Of a DNA stretch of 64,000 bases, positions 56,332-64,000 are shown piece after piece. The stretch comes from Gammaproteobacteria bacterium. Lineage in GTDB: Bacteria; Pseudomonadota; Gammaproteobacteria; Enterobacterales; Alteromonadaceae. The stretch lies in the NCBI GenBank assembly GCA_018222405.1, contig JAAFAI010000012.1, positions 92,765 through 156,764 on the forward strand. The letters are read 5' to 3'. The notes under the pieces are model-generated. The model was not told the origin of the DNA, ran no database searches, and worked only from the letters and a program-made list of their open reading frames with translations. Every line of letters starts with the position of its first letter. Position 1 is the stretch's first letter. A program made the position numbers and the translations under genes.

Positions 56332-57768
56332 TCAGGCTAGCGTTACGTAACACACCGCAGTGACTACTAAAGCCACCAGCACGTTTAGCATTATGCCTTC
56401 TCTCGCCATTGTTTTTATATCGAACTTTTCTGTCGAATATGCAATGGCGTTAGGTGCGGTTGCTACTGGCAACATGAAGGCACAACTTGCGCTTATGGCA
56501 GCGGGGATCATAAGTAGTTTGGGGTCTACGCCCACCGCAATACCAGCGGCGGCGAGGATTGGCATAAGCAAGGTAGAGGTTGCAGTATTAGAGGTAATTT
56601 CAGTAAGAAACGTAACAAACAAGCAAATACCAAGAACAAGCAGTAACACAGGTAAGGTGGCTAGGCCGGTTAACCAAGAACCCATTAAAACGCTTAGGCC
56701 CGATGACATAAAGGCTTTGGCAATACAAATACCACCAGCGAACAACAGCAACATCCCCCATGGAATATCGTTTGCCGTTTTCCAATCAAGCAGCTTGTCG
56801 TTGTTGCCTTTGGCGTCTACTTCGCCATTATCGTTTCCGCTGTTGGTAAAGAACATAGCAGCAACACCTGCTACAGCAATGGTGCTGTCGCTGATTGTAG
56901 TTACGCCAATCCAAGCGGTCCAAAAAGGTCTAAAAATCCACGCCAACGCTACGGTGCCAAATATAGCAAGCACACGCTTTTCGGCCTTCGTCCAAGTGCC
57001 TGGCACGGGCAAATCTATGTTGCCCACTTCTTTTATACCGCGCGCTAACCAGAAGGCCATGACAGGCACACCTAAAATTACAATTGGTACACCGGTTTTC
57101 ATCCAGTCAAGAAAGCTGTATTCAATACCTTGAGTCTCTTCATACACGCTCATAAAGATTATGTTAGGTGGCGTTCCAATTGGTGTCCCTACCCCGCCCA
57201 AGCTTGCCGAATAGGCAATACCTAGAATGAGTGCCACCCCAAATCGCGGGTTATCTACAGCGTTAATAATAGCAATGGCCATTGGAAGCATCATAAGTAC
57301 TGTGGCCGTATTGCTGATCCACATGCTCAGTACGGCAGTGGTTAACATAAAACCCAACACCAGTTTGAGGGGGCTGCCGCTTCCCGTTATACGAAGCATG
57401 TAAATCGCAAATCGCTTGTGCAAGTTAGCGCGCTCCAGCCCTTTTGACAGCATAAAGGCAGCCATAAGTAGGATAATTACGTGACTTCCCAGCGCTGACG
57501 CAGCCTCGCTGTGAGACAACACGCCAAATAATGGGAACAGTGCAAAAGGTAATAGTGAGGTAGCTGGAATGGGAAGCGCCTCGGTTACCCAAAGCACCGC
57601 TACAAATAACGTGATGGCAGCAGTAAAAACAATGTCGCTTGGCTGGTCAATGGCCCACAAGCCTACGCCACTTAGCACGGAGGCAAACAACGCAAAAAGG
57701 ATAATGCTGTTCTTGCGTGTTGGCTTTCGTTGTTGAATTTCTGAAGAGGGTTCAGGGTTTGTGTGCAT
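56332..57768 (-). CDS. DASS-family sodium:dicarboxylate/anion symporter
   Basis: About 478 residues with a dozen or more predicted helices. The two S-N-T motifs of the family (W-I-S-N-T-A-T-V-L-M-M-L near 160 and E-I-T-S-N-T-A-T-S-T-L near 400) and G-V-G-T-P-I-G-T-P-P-N near 212 mark an SLC13/DASS carrier for succinate, malate, citrate or sulfate. I place the start at ATG 57768 with GGAAGC upstream; a GTG four codons earlier is the alternative. Substrate is not assignable. It is the first gene of the AT-richer right end. Confidence 0.88.
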   Translation of the reverse strand: MHTNPEPSSEIQQRKPTRKNSIILFALFASVLSGVGLWAIDQPSDIVFTAAITLFVAVLWVTEALPIPATSLLPFALFPLFGVLSHSEAASALGSHVIILLMAAFMLSKGLERANLHKRFAIYMLRITGSGSPLKLVLGFMLTTAVLSMWISNTATVLMMLPMAIAIINAVDNPRFGVALILGIAYSASLGGVGTPIGTPPNIIFMSVYEETQGIEYSFLDWMKTGVPIVILGVPVMAFWLARGIKEVGNIDLPVPGTWTKAEKRVLAIFGTVALAWIFRPFWTAWIGVTTISDSTIAVAGVAAMFFTNSGNDNGEVDAKGNNDKLLDWKTANDIPWGMLLLFAGGICIAKAFMSSGLSVLMGSWLTGLATLPVLLLVLGICLFVTFLTEITSNTATSTLLMPILAAAGIAVGVDPKLLMIPAAISASCAFMLPVATAPNAIAYSTEKFDIKTMAREGIMLNVLVALVVTAVCYVTLA

Positions 57769-57907
57769 AGCGCTTCCCACTACTGATAGCTTTATTATAA
57801 GTACTCGGGCTTTAACCCTTGTTATCGCTTATCTATTTTCTATCAGTATTTAACGGGAAACGCACGAGGCTTTTCCAAAAAAATCTTGTTTTTTCAGGTT
57901 GTCTTTC

Positions 57908-58501
57908 TTACTTGCTCTGGTCATCCGACGAGATGCGGCTTGCTACTGCGCCAGCTTGGCCTTTGTATTTAGCATCGACCCTTGCATTGTAAGGCTTTTC
58001 AGCTGGCGCCGATAACACCTCAAAACTCAGCGCTCCAATTTTCATTTTAGGGCGAAGCGCTAACGGCAGTTTACCGCTATTGTAAAATTCAAGTACGATA
58101 TTGCCAGACCAACCCGGATCGATTCTATGCGCGGTAACGTGCACCATTAAACCTAACCGAGCAAGCGATGAGCGCCCGTCTAGCCATCCGACAATATTGT
58201 CTGGCAACGTGACTGATTCATGTGTTATTGCAAGTGCTAGTTCACCTGGGTGTAGAAAGAAGGCTTTACCCTCTTCTAACACAATTTCATCGCTCATCAC
58301 GTGGTCAAGCGCTTCTTGAACTTGAATTTTTGGGCCACTCAAATCGATAAACGGTGCTTGGTGATCTTCAAACACTCGAAATTTGTTACCTAATCGGATA
58401 TCCACCGTTACACCGCTAATCTGATCGTAGTCAGGTGTAGGGTCGATTTTAATTTTTCCATCTTGTAGATGTTGGTAGATATCGCGGTCGCACAAGCGCA
58501 T
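57908..58501 (-). CDS. dcd: dCTP deaminase
   Basis: 197 residues, the standard length. [19 protein letters not shown], and the R-S-S-L-A-R-L-G-L motif near 115 with the catalytic Glu in N-I-V-L-E-F-Y-N are clear. It converts dCTP to dUTP in the cytoplasm, the first step of dTMP supply. AGGA precedes the ATG. It adjoins apbC and metG, as in many marine gammaproteobacteria. Confidence 0.95.
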   Translation of the reverse strand: MRLCDRDIYQHLQDGKIKIDPTPDYDQISGVTVDIRLGNKFRVFEDHQAPFIDLSGPKIQVQEALDHVMSDEIVLEEGKAFFLHPGELALAITHESVTLPDNIVGWLDGRSSLARLGLMVHVTAHRIDPGWSGNIVLEFYNSGKLPLALRPKMKIGALSFEVLSAPAEKPYNARVDAKYKGQAGAVASRISSDDQSK

Positions 58502-58696
58502 GGTGTAATCCTCATTTCATTAGGCCGCTATTATGCGGATGTCACTGCTTGCATTCAACTGCTCAAAGGCTTGTTTTACTTGCTTTTGTGCAATTTTTAA
58601 AAAGTTTTAGCTAATTTTGAATTTACACCCTTTAATAGGCGCTCGTTCCTTCTGCATCTACTTCAAAAACTCGGCATTCATGACTAACCTTTTAAT

Positions 58697-59803
58697 CTAT
58701 GCCTTCCCTACTATACCGATCGGATCGCCTTTTATATGTTTAGCAGCCCCTTTTCGCGGCTCAACGGTCAAGGCTAGCTGCATAGACAGTGCTCGCGCTG
58801 CCTCGCGATAGCTTTCACTCAAGTCGCTTTCAGGTGAGGAAACTAATAAAGGCGTTCCAGCATCACCATGCTCGCGTATATGAATATCAAGTGGAAGCTG
58901 ACCTAAAAGAGGCAGGCCGTGACGCTCGGCAAGCGCCTCACCACCGTCTTTTGAAAACACGTAATCTCTTGTTCCGCAAGCTCTGCATTGGTAATAGCTC
59001 ATGTTTTCGATAAGCCCTAGCACCGGCACGTTTACTTTCTCAAACATGCTTATGCCTTTTTGAGCATCCGCTAATGCTAAATCCTGCGGCGTAGTAACTA
59101 CCACAGATGCAGTTAGCGGCACTTGCTGGGCCATAGTAAGTTGAATATCGCCGGTACCTGGCGGCATATCTACGATTAAGTAATCGAGTACAGGCCACAG
59201 CGTTTCATCTAATAACTGCTTGAGCGCTCGGCTTGCCATAGGCCCACGCCATACTGCTGCATCTTCCTGAGGAACTAAATAACCGATAGAATTCGCCGCC
59301 AACCCATGTGCCATAAGTGGCTGCATGTGCTTGTTGTCTTCACTTTCAGGGTGTGCATCAGGGTTGCCCAACATAATGGGAATAGACGGCCCATAAATAT
59401 CGGCATCTAGAATACCCACCTTTGCGCCTTCCTGCATAAGCGCAAATGCTAAATTGATACTCGTTGTGGACTTACCTACCCCACCTTTGCCCGAGGCTAC
59501 CGCAATGATGTTTTTAATATTGGTAACCGGTGCTACTTCAGTTTCGCCACTTGCCACCATCTGTTTGAACGTGAGCTGGTCAGCACCGAGCTTCCCTTTT
59601 AGCTGCGTGACCACTTCTTGCTTGAGGGTGTTTAATTGGGTAGCAATACAAAATGGCAAGGTAACCGTAACGCCCGCATCTTCTTTTTCTGGCTGACTAA
59701 AAGCACACCATGGCAAAGTATCGTCTTCATCTAATGAAAAATACTTGGCCAAAATAGCAGCAACTTTTTTAGTTAACGGCTCTGCTTTGCGAGAAAAGAA
59801 CAT
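58697..59803 (-). CDS. apbC: Iron-sulfur cluster carrier ApbC/Mrp
   Basis: 368 residues. An N-terminal MIP18-like part leads to a deviant Walker A motif G-K-G-G-V-G-K-S-T near 115, then D-A-D-I-Y-G-P-S-I-P, D-M-P-P-G-T-G-D, and the cluster-binding C-x-x-C in Y-Q-C-R-A-C-G near 285. ApbC/Mrp proteins bind and deliver [4Fe-4S] clusters. The ATG at 59803 has TAAGG upstream; the frame is open for 30 codons more. It is divergent from metG across 108 bases. Confidence 0.92.
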   Translation of the reverse strand: MFFSRKAEPLTKKVAAILAKYFSLDEDDTLPWCAFSQPEKEDAGVTVTLPFCIATQLNTLKQEVVTQLKGKLGADQLTFKQMVASGETEVAPVTNIKNIIAVASGKGGVGKSTTSINLAFALMQEGAKVGILDADIYGPSIPIMLGNPDAHPESEDNKHMQPLMAHGLAANSIGYLVPQEDAAVWRGPMASRALKQLLDETLWPVLDYLIVDMPPGTGDIQLTMAQQVPLTASVVVTTPQDLALADAQKGISMFEKVNVPVLGLIENMSYYQCRACGTRDYVFSKDGGEALAERHGLPLLGQLPLDIHIREHGDAGTPLLVSSPESDLSESYREAARALSMQLALTVEPRKGAAKHIKGDPIGIVGKA

Positions 59804-59911
59804 AAAATGCCTTACTAGTAGTAGAATTGTGTGAATTACGTAATGCAAAAAACGCGGTTTTCCGCTAGTATTTGCAGCCATTTTGAAACGCAAAGAATCA
59901 ATAACGTCATT

Positions 59912-61939
59912 ATGTCAGAAAAACGCCGAATTCTGGTAACCAGTGCGTTGCCATACGCAAATGGCTCTATTCATTTAGGCCACTTGCTAGAACACATTCA
60001 AACCGACATCTGGACTCGTTTTCAGCGCCTTCGCGGAAACGAATGTTACAGTGTTTGCGCAGACGATGCACACGGTACGCCGGTTATGCTTAAAGCCCAA
60101 GAGCTTGGTATTACACCAGAAGAAATGGTGGCAAGAACCCGTGCTGAACATCACCAAGACCTTGTTGATTTTCACGTTAACTACGACAACTACTATGTAA
60201 CCCATTCGCCAGAAAACAAGGCGCTGTGTGAAGAAATTTACACACGCTTAGATAACGCTGGCTACATCAGTAAGCGCACCATTAACCAATTGTTCGACCC
60301 TGAAAAAGAAATGTTCTTGCCGGATCGTTTCGTTAAGGGCACTTGCCCAAGCTGTGGCGCAGAAGATCAAAACGGCGACAGCTGCGACGTGTGTGGTGCA
60401 ACCTACAGCCCGACTGAAGTGAAAAACCCACGCAGCGTCGTATCGGGTGCTACACCAGTACTGCGTGAGTCTGAGCACTTCTTCTTTGACCTACCAAAAT
60501 TTGAAGGCATGCTTAAGGAATGGATCCGCTCTGGTGCCCTGCAGGAAGAAATGGCTAACAAGCTGCAAGAGTGGTTTACTGAAGGTCTTCAACAGTGGGA
60601 CATCAGCCGTGATGCGCCTTATTTCGGTTTTGAAATTCCAGGTGCGCCTAACAAGTTCTTCTACGTATGGGTAGATGCGCCGGTTGGCTACATGGCGAGT
60701 TTCAAAAACTTCTGCGACCAGAACAACCTAGAGTTTGATGACTTCTGGAAGGCCGACTCTGAAGCAGAGCTTTACCACTTTATTGGTAAAGATATAACCT
60801 ACTTCCACTGTCTGTTCTGGCCTGCCATGCTAGAAGGCGCGGGATACCGTAAGCCAACTGGTGTAAACATTCACGGTTTCGTCACCGTAAACGGTGCGAA
60901 AATGTCAAAGTCGCGCGGTACTTTCATAAAAGGCCGTACTTACCTTGACCATCTTAATCCAGAATATCTGCGTTACTACTTTGCATCTAAGTTAGGCGAC
61001 GGTGTTACCGACATCGACCTAAACTTTACTGACTTTGCACAAAAAGTGAATTCAGACCTTGTAGGTAAAGTGGTTAACATAGCAAGCCGCTGTGCAAGCT
61101 TTATTACCAAGCGTTTCGACGGCAAATTATCTGACAACGTGATTGAGCCTGAATTGATTGCCGAGTTCCAAAACGCGTCTGAAAGTATTGCTGCCCTTTT
61201 CGAGAAGCGCAAGTATCACCAAGCTGTACGTGAAATTATGGCCCTTGCTGATAAAGCAAACCAGTTCATCGATAACAACGCACCTTGGGTAACCATTAAA
61301 GACGAAACCAAGCAGCAATTTACACACGATGTATGCTCGCTCGGTATCAACATGTTCCGTCTGTTGGTTATTTATTTGAAGCCTGTACTGCCAGTACTTG
61401 CGGAAAAAGCAGAAGAATTCTTAAACGATAAGTTCGACTGGAATTCACTGCAAACCCTATTGAAAGGCCACGCCATCAACAAATTTAAGCCGATGATGCA
61501 GCGTGTAGAAATGGAGAAAATTGACGCCATGGTTGAAGATTCAAAAGAAAGCCTAGCGCCAGCAGCACCCGCTATCGACCCAGACAGCCCGCTAGCTAAA
61601 GATCCTATCAGCGAAACTATCTCGTTTGATGATTTCGCAAAGGTTGATTTGCGTATTGCACGTATCGCTAACGCTGAGCACGTAGAAAAAGCTGACAAGC
61701 TTCTACGCCTAGAGCTAGATTTAGGCGGCGAAACTAGGCAAGTTTTCGCTGGTATTAAGTCGGCTTACTCACCAGAAGCGCTTATCGGTAAGCACACGGT
61801 AATGGTAGCTAACTTAGCGCCACGCAAAATGCGCTTTGGTATGAGTGAAGGCATGGTATTAGCCGCTGGCCCTGGCGGCGACGAGCTATACATTCTTGAG
61901 CCGCACGAAGGTGCAAAGCCTGGTATGCGCGTTAAGTAA
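59912..61939 (+). CDS. metG: Methionyl-tRNA synthetase
   Basis: 675 residues. The class I HIGH motif is I-H-L-G-H near 22, the zinc domain has two C-x-x-C knuckles (C-P-S-C and C-D-V-C) near 145-160, and K-M-S-K-S lies near 333. The C-terminal tRNA-binding (EMAP-II-like) domain from about 575 ([11 protein letters not shown]) makes it the dimeric long form. It charges tRNA-Met with methionine. The ATG at 59912 fits the family start ([15 protein letters not shown]). Confidence 0.96.
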   Translation: MSEKRRILVTSALPYANGSIHLGHLLEHIQTDIWTRFQRLRGNECYSVCADDAHGTPVMLKAQELGITPEEMVARTRAEHHQDLVDFHVNYDNYYVTHSPENKALCEEIYTRLDNAGYISKRTINQLFDPEKEMFLPDRFVKGTCPSCGAEDQNGDSCDVCGATYSPTEVKNPRSVVSGATPVLRESEHFFFDLPKFEGMLKEWIRSGALQEEMANKLQEWFTEGLQQWDISRDAPYFGFEIPGAPNKFFYVWVDAPVGYMASFKNFCDQNNLEFDDFWKADSEAELYHFIGKDITYFHCLFWPAMLEGAGYRKPTGVNIHGFVTVNGAKMSKSRGTFIKGRTYLDHLNPEYLRYYFASKLGDGVTDIDLNFTDFAQKVNSDLVGKVVNIASRCASFITKRFDGKLSDNVIEPELIAEFQNASESIAALFEKRKYHQAVREIMALADKANQFIDNNAPWVTIKDETKQQFTHDVCSLGINMFRLLVIYLKPVLPVLAEKAEEFLNDKFDWNSLQTLLKGHAINKFKPMMQRVEMEKIDAMVEDSKESLAPAAPAIDPDSPLAKDPISETISFDDFAKVDLRIARIANAEHVEKADKLLRLELDLGGETRQVFAGIKSAYSPEALIGKHTVMVANLAPRKMRFGMSEGMVLAAGPGGDELYILEPHEGAKPGMRVK

Positions 61940-62004
61940 GGCACTTTAAGAAACCTACAGGCGTTTAGGGCTTCTATCTATAGCGCCCTTGCCCATCCAC
62001 TCAT

Positions 62005-62040
62005 AAAAGCCGCGACAGTTTCAGATGTCGTGGCTTTTTT
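62005..62040 (+). terminator. Rho-independent terminator of metG
   Basis: AAAGCC-G-CGACA pairs with TGTCG-T-GGCTTT, one G-T wobble, followed by a T-run. It lies 66 bases past the metG stop. Confidence 0.85.
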
Positions 62041-62115
62041 ATTTTGTGCTTTTTCACTTCGTTTGTTTTGTCGACTGCTCGCTCCTCACAATCTGAGGAA
62101 AAATGCTCTGTAATC

Positions 62116-62976
62116 TTAGCGACGTGAGTGATTTAAGGTAGAGGCTCTTACACTGGCGCCTACTGCAGAAAAGCTGGGTTTTAAGTTCCGCTTGGGTTTG
62201 ATTGCCGTCATAGGAATAACCCGCTTCTTCGCTAAAATCACATAAACTGCGCTGCACCAAGGTAAATAAGACGCTAAATACTCTTGAAGCTTAACCGCCC
62301 CCTTCCACCGTTGCTGAAAGAAGAGCGTTGAAAACAATACTTGGCGCTGTTCTACTATTTCAAAGCCAAGTAGCTGTAACCAGTCTTTAATTCGATATGA
62401 GGTGAAAAAGCGCGCATCGTGAAGTACGTTGCCACGCTTTACCGGTAAGTACTTAGCAATGCCTGCCAAGCTCAGTGGATTAAAGCCACTTATAATAACG
62501 TACCCGTTTTGCGTAATAACGCGGTCTACTTCTCTTAAGATTTCGTGGGGATCTTGTGCGAAATCTAATTCATTAGCCAACAGAAAGCCATCAATGCTGT
62601 TTTCCGAGAAAGGCAGTCGATGTGACTGCCCCACTATTGTGTTACCTCTACTTTTCTTTACGTCACCATATTCGCAGTCTTTAAAGGCGTGGCTAGAGGC
62701 TTTGCTTTCACATGTGTTTGTATCCGCCCCATTAAGCTCACACTGTCCGCTTAGCTCGCTGTCGAATGGAACATGGTTAATATGATGCCGTATTGGGCTG
62801 CTATCTAGATTAATTTCGGCGCTAAGCGTACCTAATTTTGCAAAGTGATAGCCAAAAATGCGCTCTGCATAATCGCTGCATACGTTGTTGACCGCAGTAC
62901 GTATATGTTCGCCAGCGGGAAAATCTCCCCAATTTGTGGGGTAGCGAGGTGGTTTGGCTTTAAACGCCGATTTCAT
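62116..62976 (-). CDS. SAM-dependent methyltransferase, YafS-like
   Basis: 286 residues of the class I methyltransferase fold. A conserved N-terminus (M-K-S-A-F-K-A-K-P-P-R-Y-P-T-N-W-G-D-F-P-A-G-E) is followed by L-P-F-S-E-N-S-I-D-G-F-L-L-A-N-E-L-D-F-A near 145 and R-V-I-T-Q-N-G-Y-V-I-I-S-G-F-N-P near 180. The expected G-x-G SAM loop is weak or absent: the region before residue 110 shows no clear one. Divergent placement from gloB and mltD matches the yafS-gloB-mltD order of E. coli, which supports the YafS name; its substrate is unknown there too. The start may instead be a GTG at 63012. Confidence 0.8.
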   Translation of the reverse strand: MKSAFKAKPPRYPTNWGDFPAGEHIRTAVNNVCSDYAERIFGYHFAKLGTLSAEINLDSSPIRHHINHVPFDSELSGQCELNGADTNTCESKASSHAFKDCEYGDVKKSRGNTIVGQSHRLPFSENSIDGFLLANELDFAQDPHEILREVDRVITQNGYVIISGFNPLSLAGIAKYLPVKRGNVLHDARFFTSYRIKDWLQLLGFEIVEQRQVLFSTLFFQQRWKGAVKLQEYLASYLPWCSAVYVILAKKRVIPMTAIKPKRNLKPSFSAVGASVRASTLNHSRR

Positions 62977-63060
62977 TATCACTGCGCGCTCTTTGGTTGC
63001 TCTGCTGTCCACAAGCCCCTATAGTAACGCATAATTCTACCTACACAAGCAGGTACAAAA

Positions 63061-63852
63061 ATGACGTCAGAAACATTTCCTTCAAACATAGCCGTTCACC
63101 CTATTCCCGCATTCACTGATAACTATATTTGGTGCCTTCACGATGATGCTAATGCCATTGTTGTCGATCCGGGTGATGCTGAGCCAGTGTTAGCTTTTAT
63201 TAAAGCAAAGAGATTAACGCTTAGCGCCGTACTTATAACGCATCACCACAGAGATCACACAGGTGGTATTGCAAAGTTGGTATCGGCTGTACCCGACCTT
63301 CCTGTAATTGGTCCGCGAGGTAATCATATACGCGGCATCACCAAATCGGTGTCTCAGGGAGATACGGTATCGCTTCCTGTTCTGAAGTTGTCACTGCAGG
63401 TAATGGAAGTCCCTGGACATACCCTTGACCATATCGCGTTCTTTGGACATGGCGCTTTGTTTTGTGGCGATACCTTGTTTTCTGCTGGTTGTGGGCGATT
63501 ATTTGAAGGCTCACCGGAGCAAATGCATCACTCGCTAAACAAGCTCAAGCGCCTGCCTGATAGCACAAAAGTTTACTGTACCCATGAGTACACCCAGGCG
63601 AACGTTAAGTTTGCGCTAGCAGTTGAGCCCAACAATATAGCGCTGAATGAGTATGCAGATTGGGTAGCTTCTATGCGTGAACAAAACCTACCCACGCTGC
63701 CAAGTAACCTTAAAGAGCAGAAAAATATAAACCCATTTTTACGCGCCCATGAACTTTCTGTAAAAACTGCTGCCGAAGCGTATTGCGAAAATAACCTAGC
63801 CGACGATGTGGCAGTCTTTGCTGCAGTTCGCCGCTGGAAAGATGAGTTTTGA
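63061..63852 (+). CDS. gloB: Hydroxyacylglutathione hydrolase (glyoxalase II)
   Basis: 263 residues of the metallo-beta-lactamase fold. The metal motif T-H-H-H-R-D-H-T-G-G is near 60-69, then G-H-T-L-D-H-I near 120, F-C-G-D-T-L-F-S-A-G-C-G near 138, and C-T-H-E-Y near 177. It hydrolyses S-lactoylglutathione to lactate and glutathione, the second step of methylglyoxal removal. It is followed by mltD on the same strand, as in E. coli. It may work in the same stress as the Kef efflux pair earlier in the window. Confidence 0.94.
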   Translation: MTSETFPSNIAVHPIPAFTDNYIWCLHDDANAIVVDPGDAEPVLAFIKAKRLTLSAVLITHHHRDHTGGIAKLVSAVPDLPVIGPRGNHIRGITKSVSQGDTVSLPVLKLSLQVMEVPGHTLDHIAFFGHGALFCGDTLFSAGCGRLFEGSPEQMHHSLNKLKRLPDSTKVYCTHEYTQANVKFALAVEPNNIALNEYADWVASMREQNLPTLPSNLKEQKNINPFLRAHELSVKTAAEAYCENNLADDVAVFAAVRRWKDEF

Positions 63853-63916
63853 TGCATTATTAAGCCGTTTATCGTAATATTGACGGTTTGCAGTGCTCCA
63901 AGAGGTTTCTTCATAT

Positions 63917-64000
63917 ATGCAGTTGAAGTTTTTCCCTCTATCGCCCTTGATATTGGCGATAGGTTTAACGGGTTGTCAGTTAACCGATAATAATAACGAC
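63917..64000 (+). CDS. mltD: Start of a lipoprotein, probably MltD lytic transglycosylase (cut by the window end)
   Basis: 28 codons are visible: M-Q-L-K-F-F-P-L-S-P-L-I-L-A-I-G-L-T-G-C, a lipoprotein signal with Cys near 20, then Q-L-T-D-N-N-N. AGAGG lies upstream. The identity as mltD comes only from gene order after gloB in gammaproteobacteria; no catalytic residue is in the window. Confidence 0.6.
   Translation, partial: MQLKFFPLSPLILAIGLTGCQLTDNNND

Noticed and set aside
1..64000. CRISPR array, insertion sequences or long direct repeats
   Set aside because: Looked for repeated spacers, transposase motifs and terminal inverted repeats by eye and found none; short degenerate repeats could be missed.

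Overview
The window looks like chromosomal DNA of a marine gammaproteobacterium, most likely an Alteromonas relative (Alteromonadaceae). This rests on family content, not a database search. Supporting features are a FecI/FecR-controlled TonB receptor, an MshA-like pilin, HopJ-type and DUF3718-type small proteins, many c-di-GMP and response-regulator proteins, the dcd, apbC and metG cluster, and a yafS-like methyltransferase divergent from gloB and mltD, as in other gammaproteobacteria. No CRISPR array, insertion sequence, integrase or rRNA was seen. There is one tRNA, Pro(GGG).

Layout. The window opens with the tail of a short-chain dehydrogenase (1-255). At 0.36-8.75 kb a minus-strand unit runs sigma factor, FecR anti-sigma, TonB-dependent transducer, lipoprotein Ntn-hydrolase (penicillin/AHL acylase family) and a secreted FG-GAP protein. 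Next are an MFS exporter (9.2-10.4 kb), a Kef-type K+ efflux pair (10.8-13.4 kb), a solute-binding protein, and an AraC regulator divergent from a fatty acyl-CoA ligase. These are followed by a WYL regulator, a hypothetical gene, an amidohydrolase, a membrane-anchored AraC regulator and two orphan response regulators (to 23.1 kb). A nearly gene-free 1.5 kb stretch (23.1-24.6 kb) leads to a GST / LysR / uracil-glycosylase locus, an HD-GYP phosphodiesterase, an S41 peptidase, an esterase, the ABC-F protein YbiT and an RND efflux pair (to 37.7 kb).

The stretch 37.9-49.9 kb carries sucrose phosphorylase with a readable promoter and LacI-type operators, a second solute-binding protein, HopJ, a zinc alcohol dehydrogenase, gdhA, a giant periplasmic-propeller diguanylate cyclase, a glycosyltransferase, a lone pilin and an outer-membrane phospholipase A. 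At 50.2 kb there is a single contractile-tail sheath gene with no other tail gene around it. Then come a PLP amino-acid decarboxylase, an HDOD protein, a BamE-like lipoprotein, a hypothetical exported protein and tRNA-Pro. From about 56.2 kb to the end, base composition and codon choice look more AT-rich, and the genes are housekeeping (DASS transporter, dcd, apbC, metG, methyltransferase, gloB, start of mltD).

Best candidates for something undescribed are: (i) the sigma/anti-sigma/TonB transducer wired to a surface acylase and an FG-GAP protein, whose receptor ORF carries a second signal peptide after its signalling domain; (ii) the orphan tail sheath protein; (iii) the gtfA promoter with paired LacI-type operators but no local repressor. 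Several starts were moved from the longest possible ORF to a site with a better ribosome-binding sequence or family fit; each such case says why.
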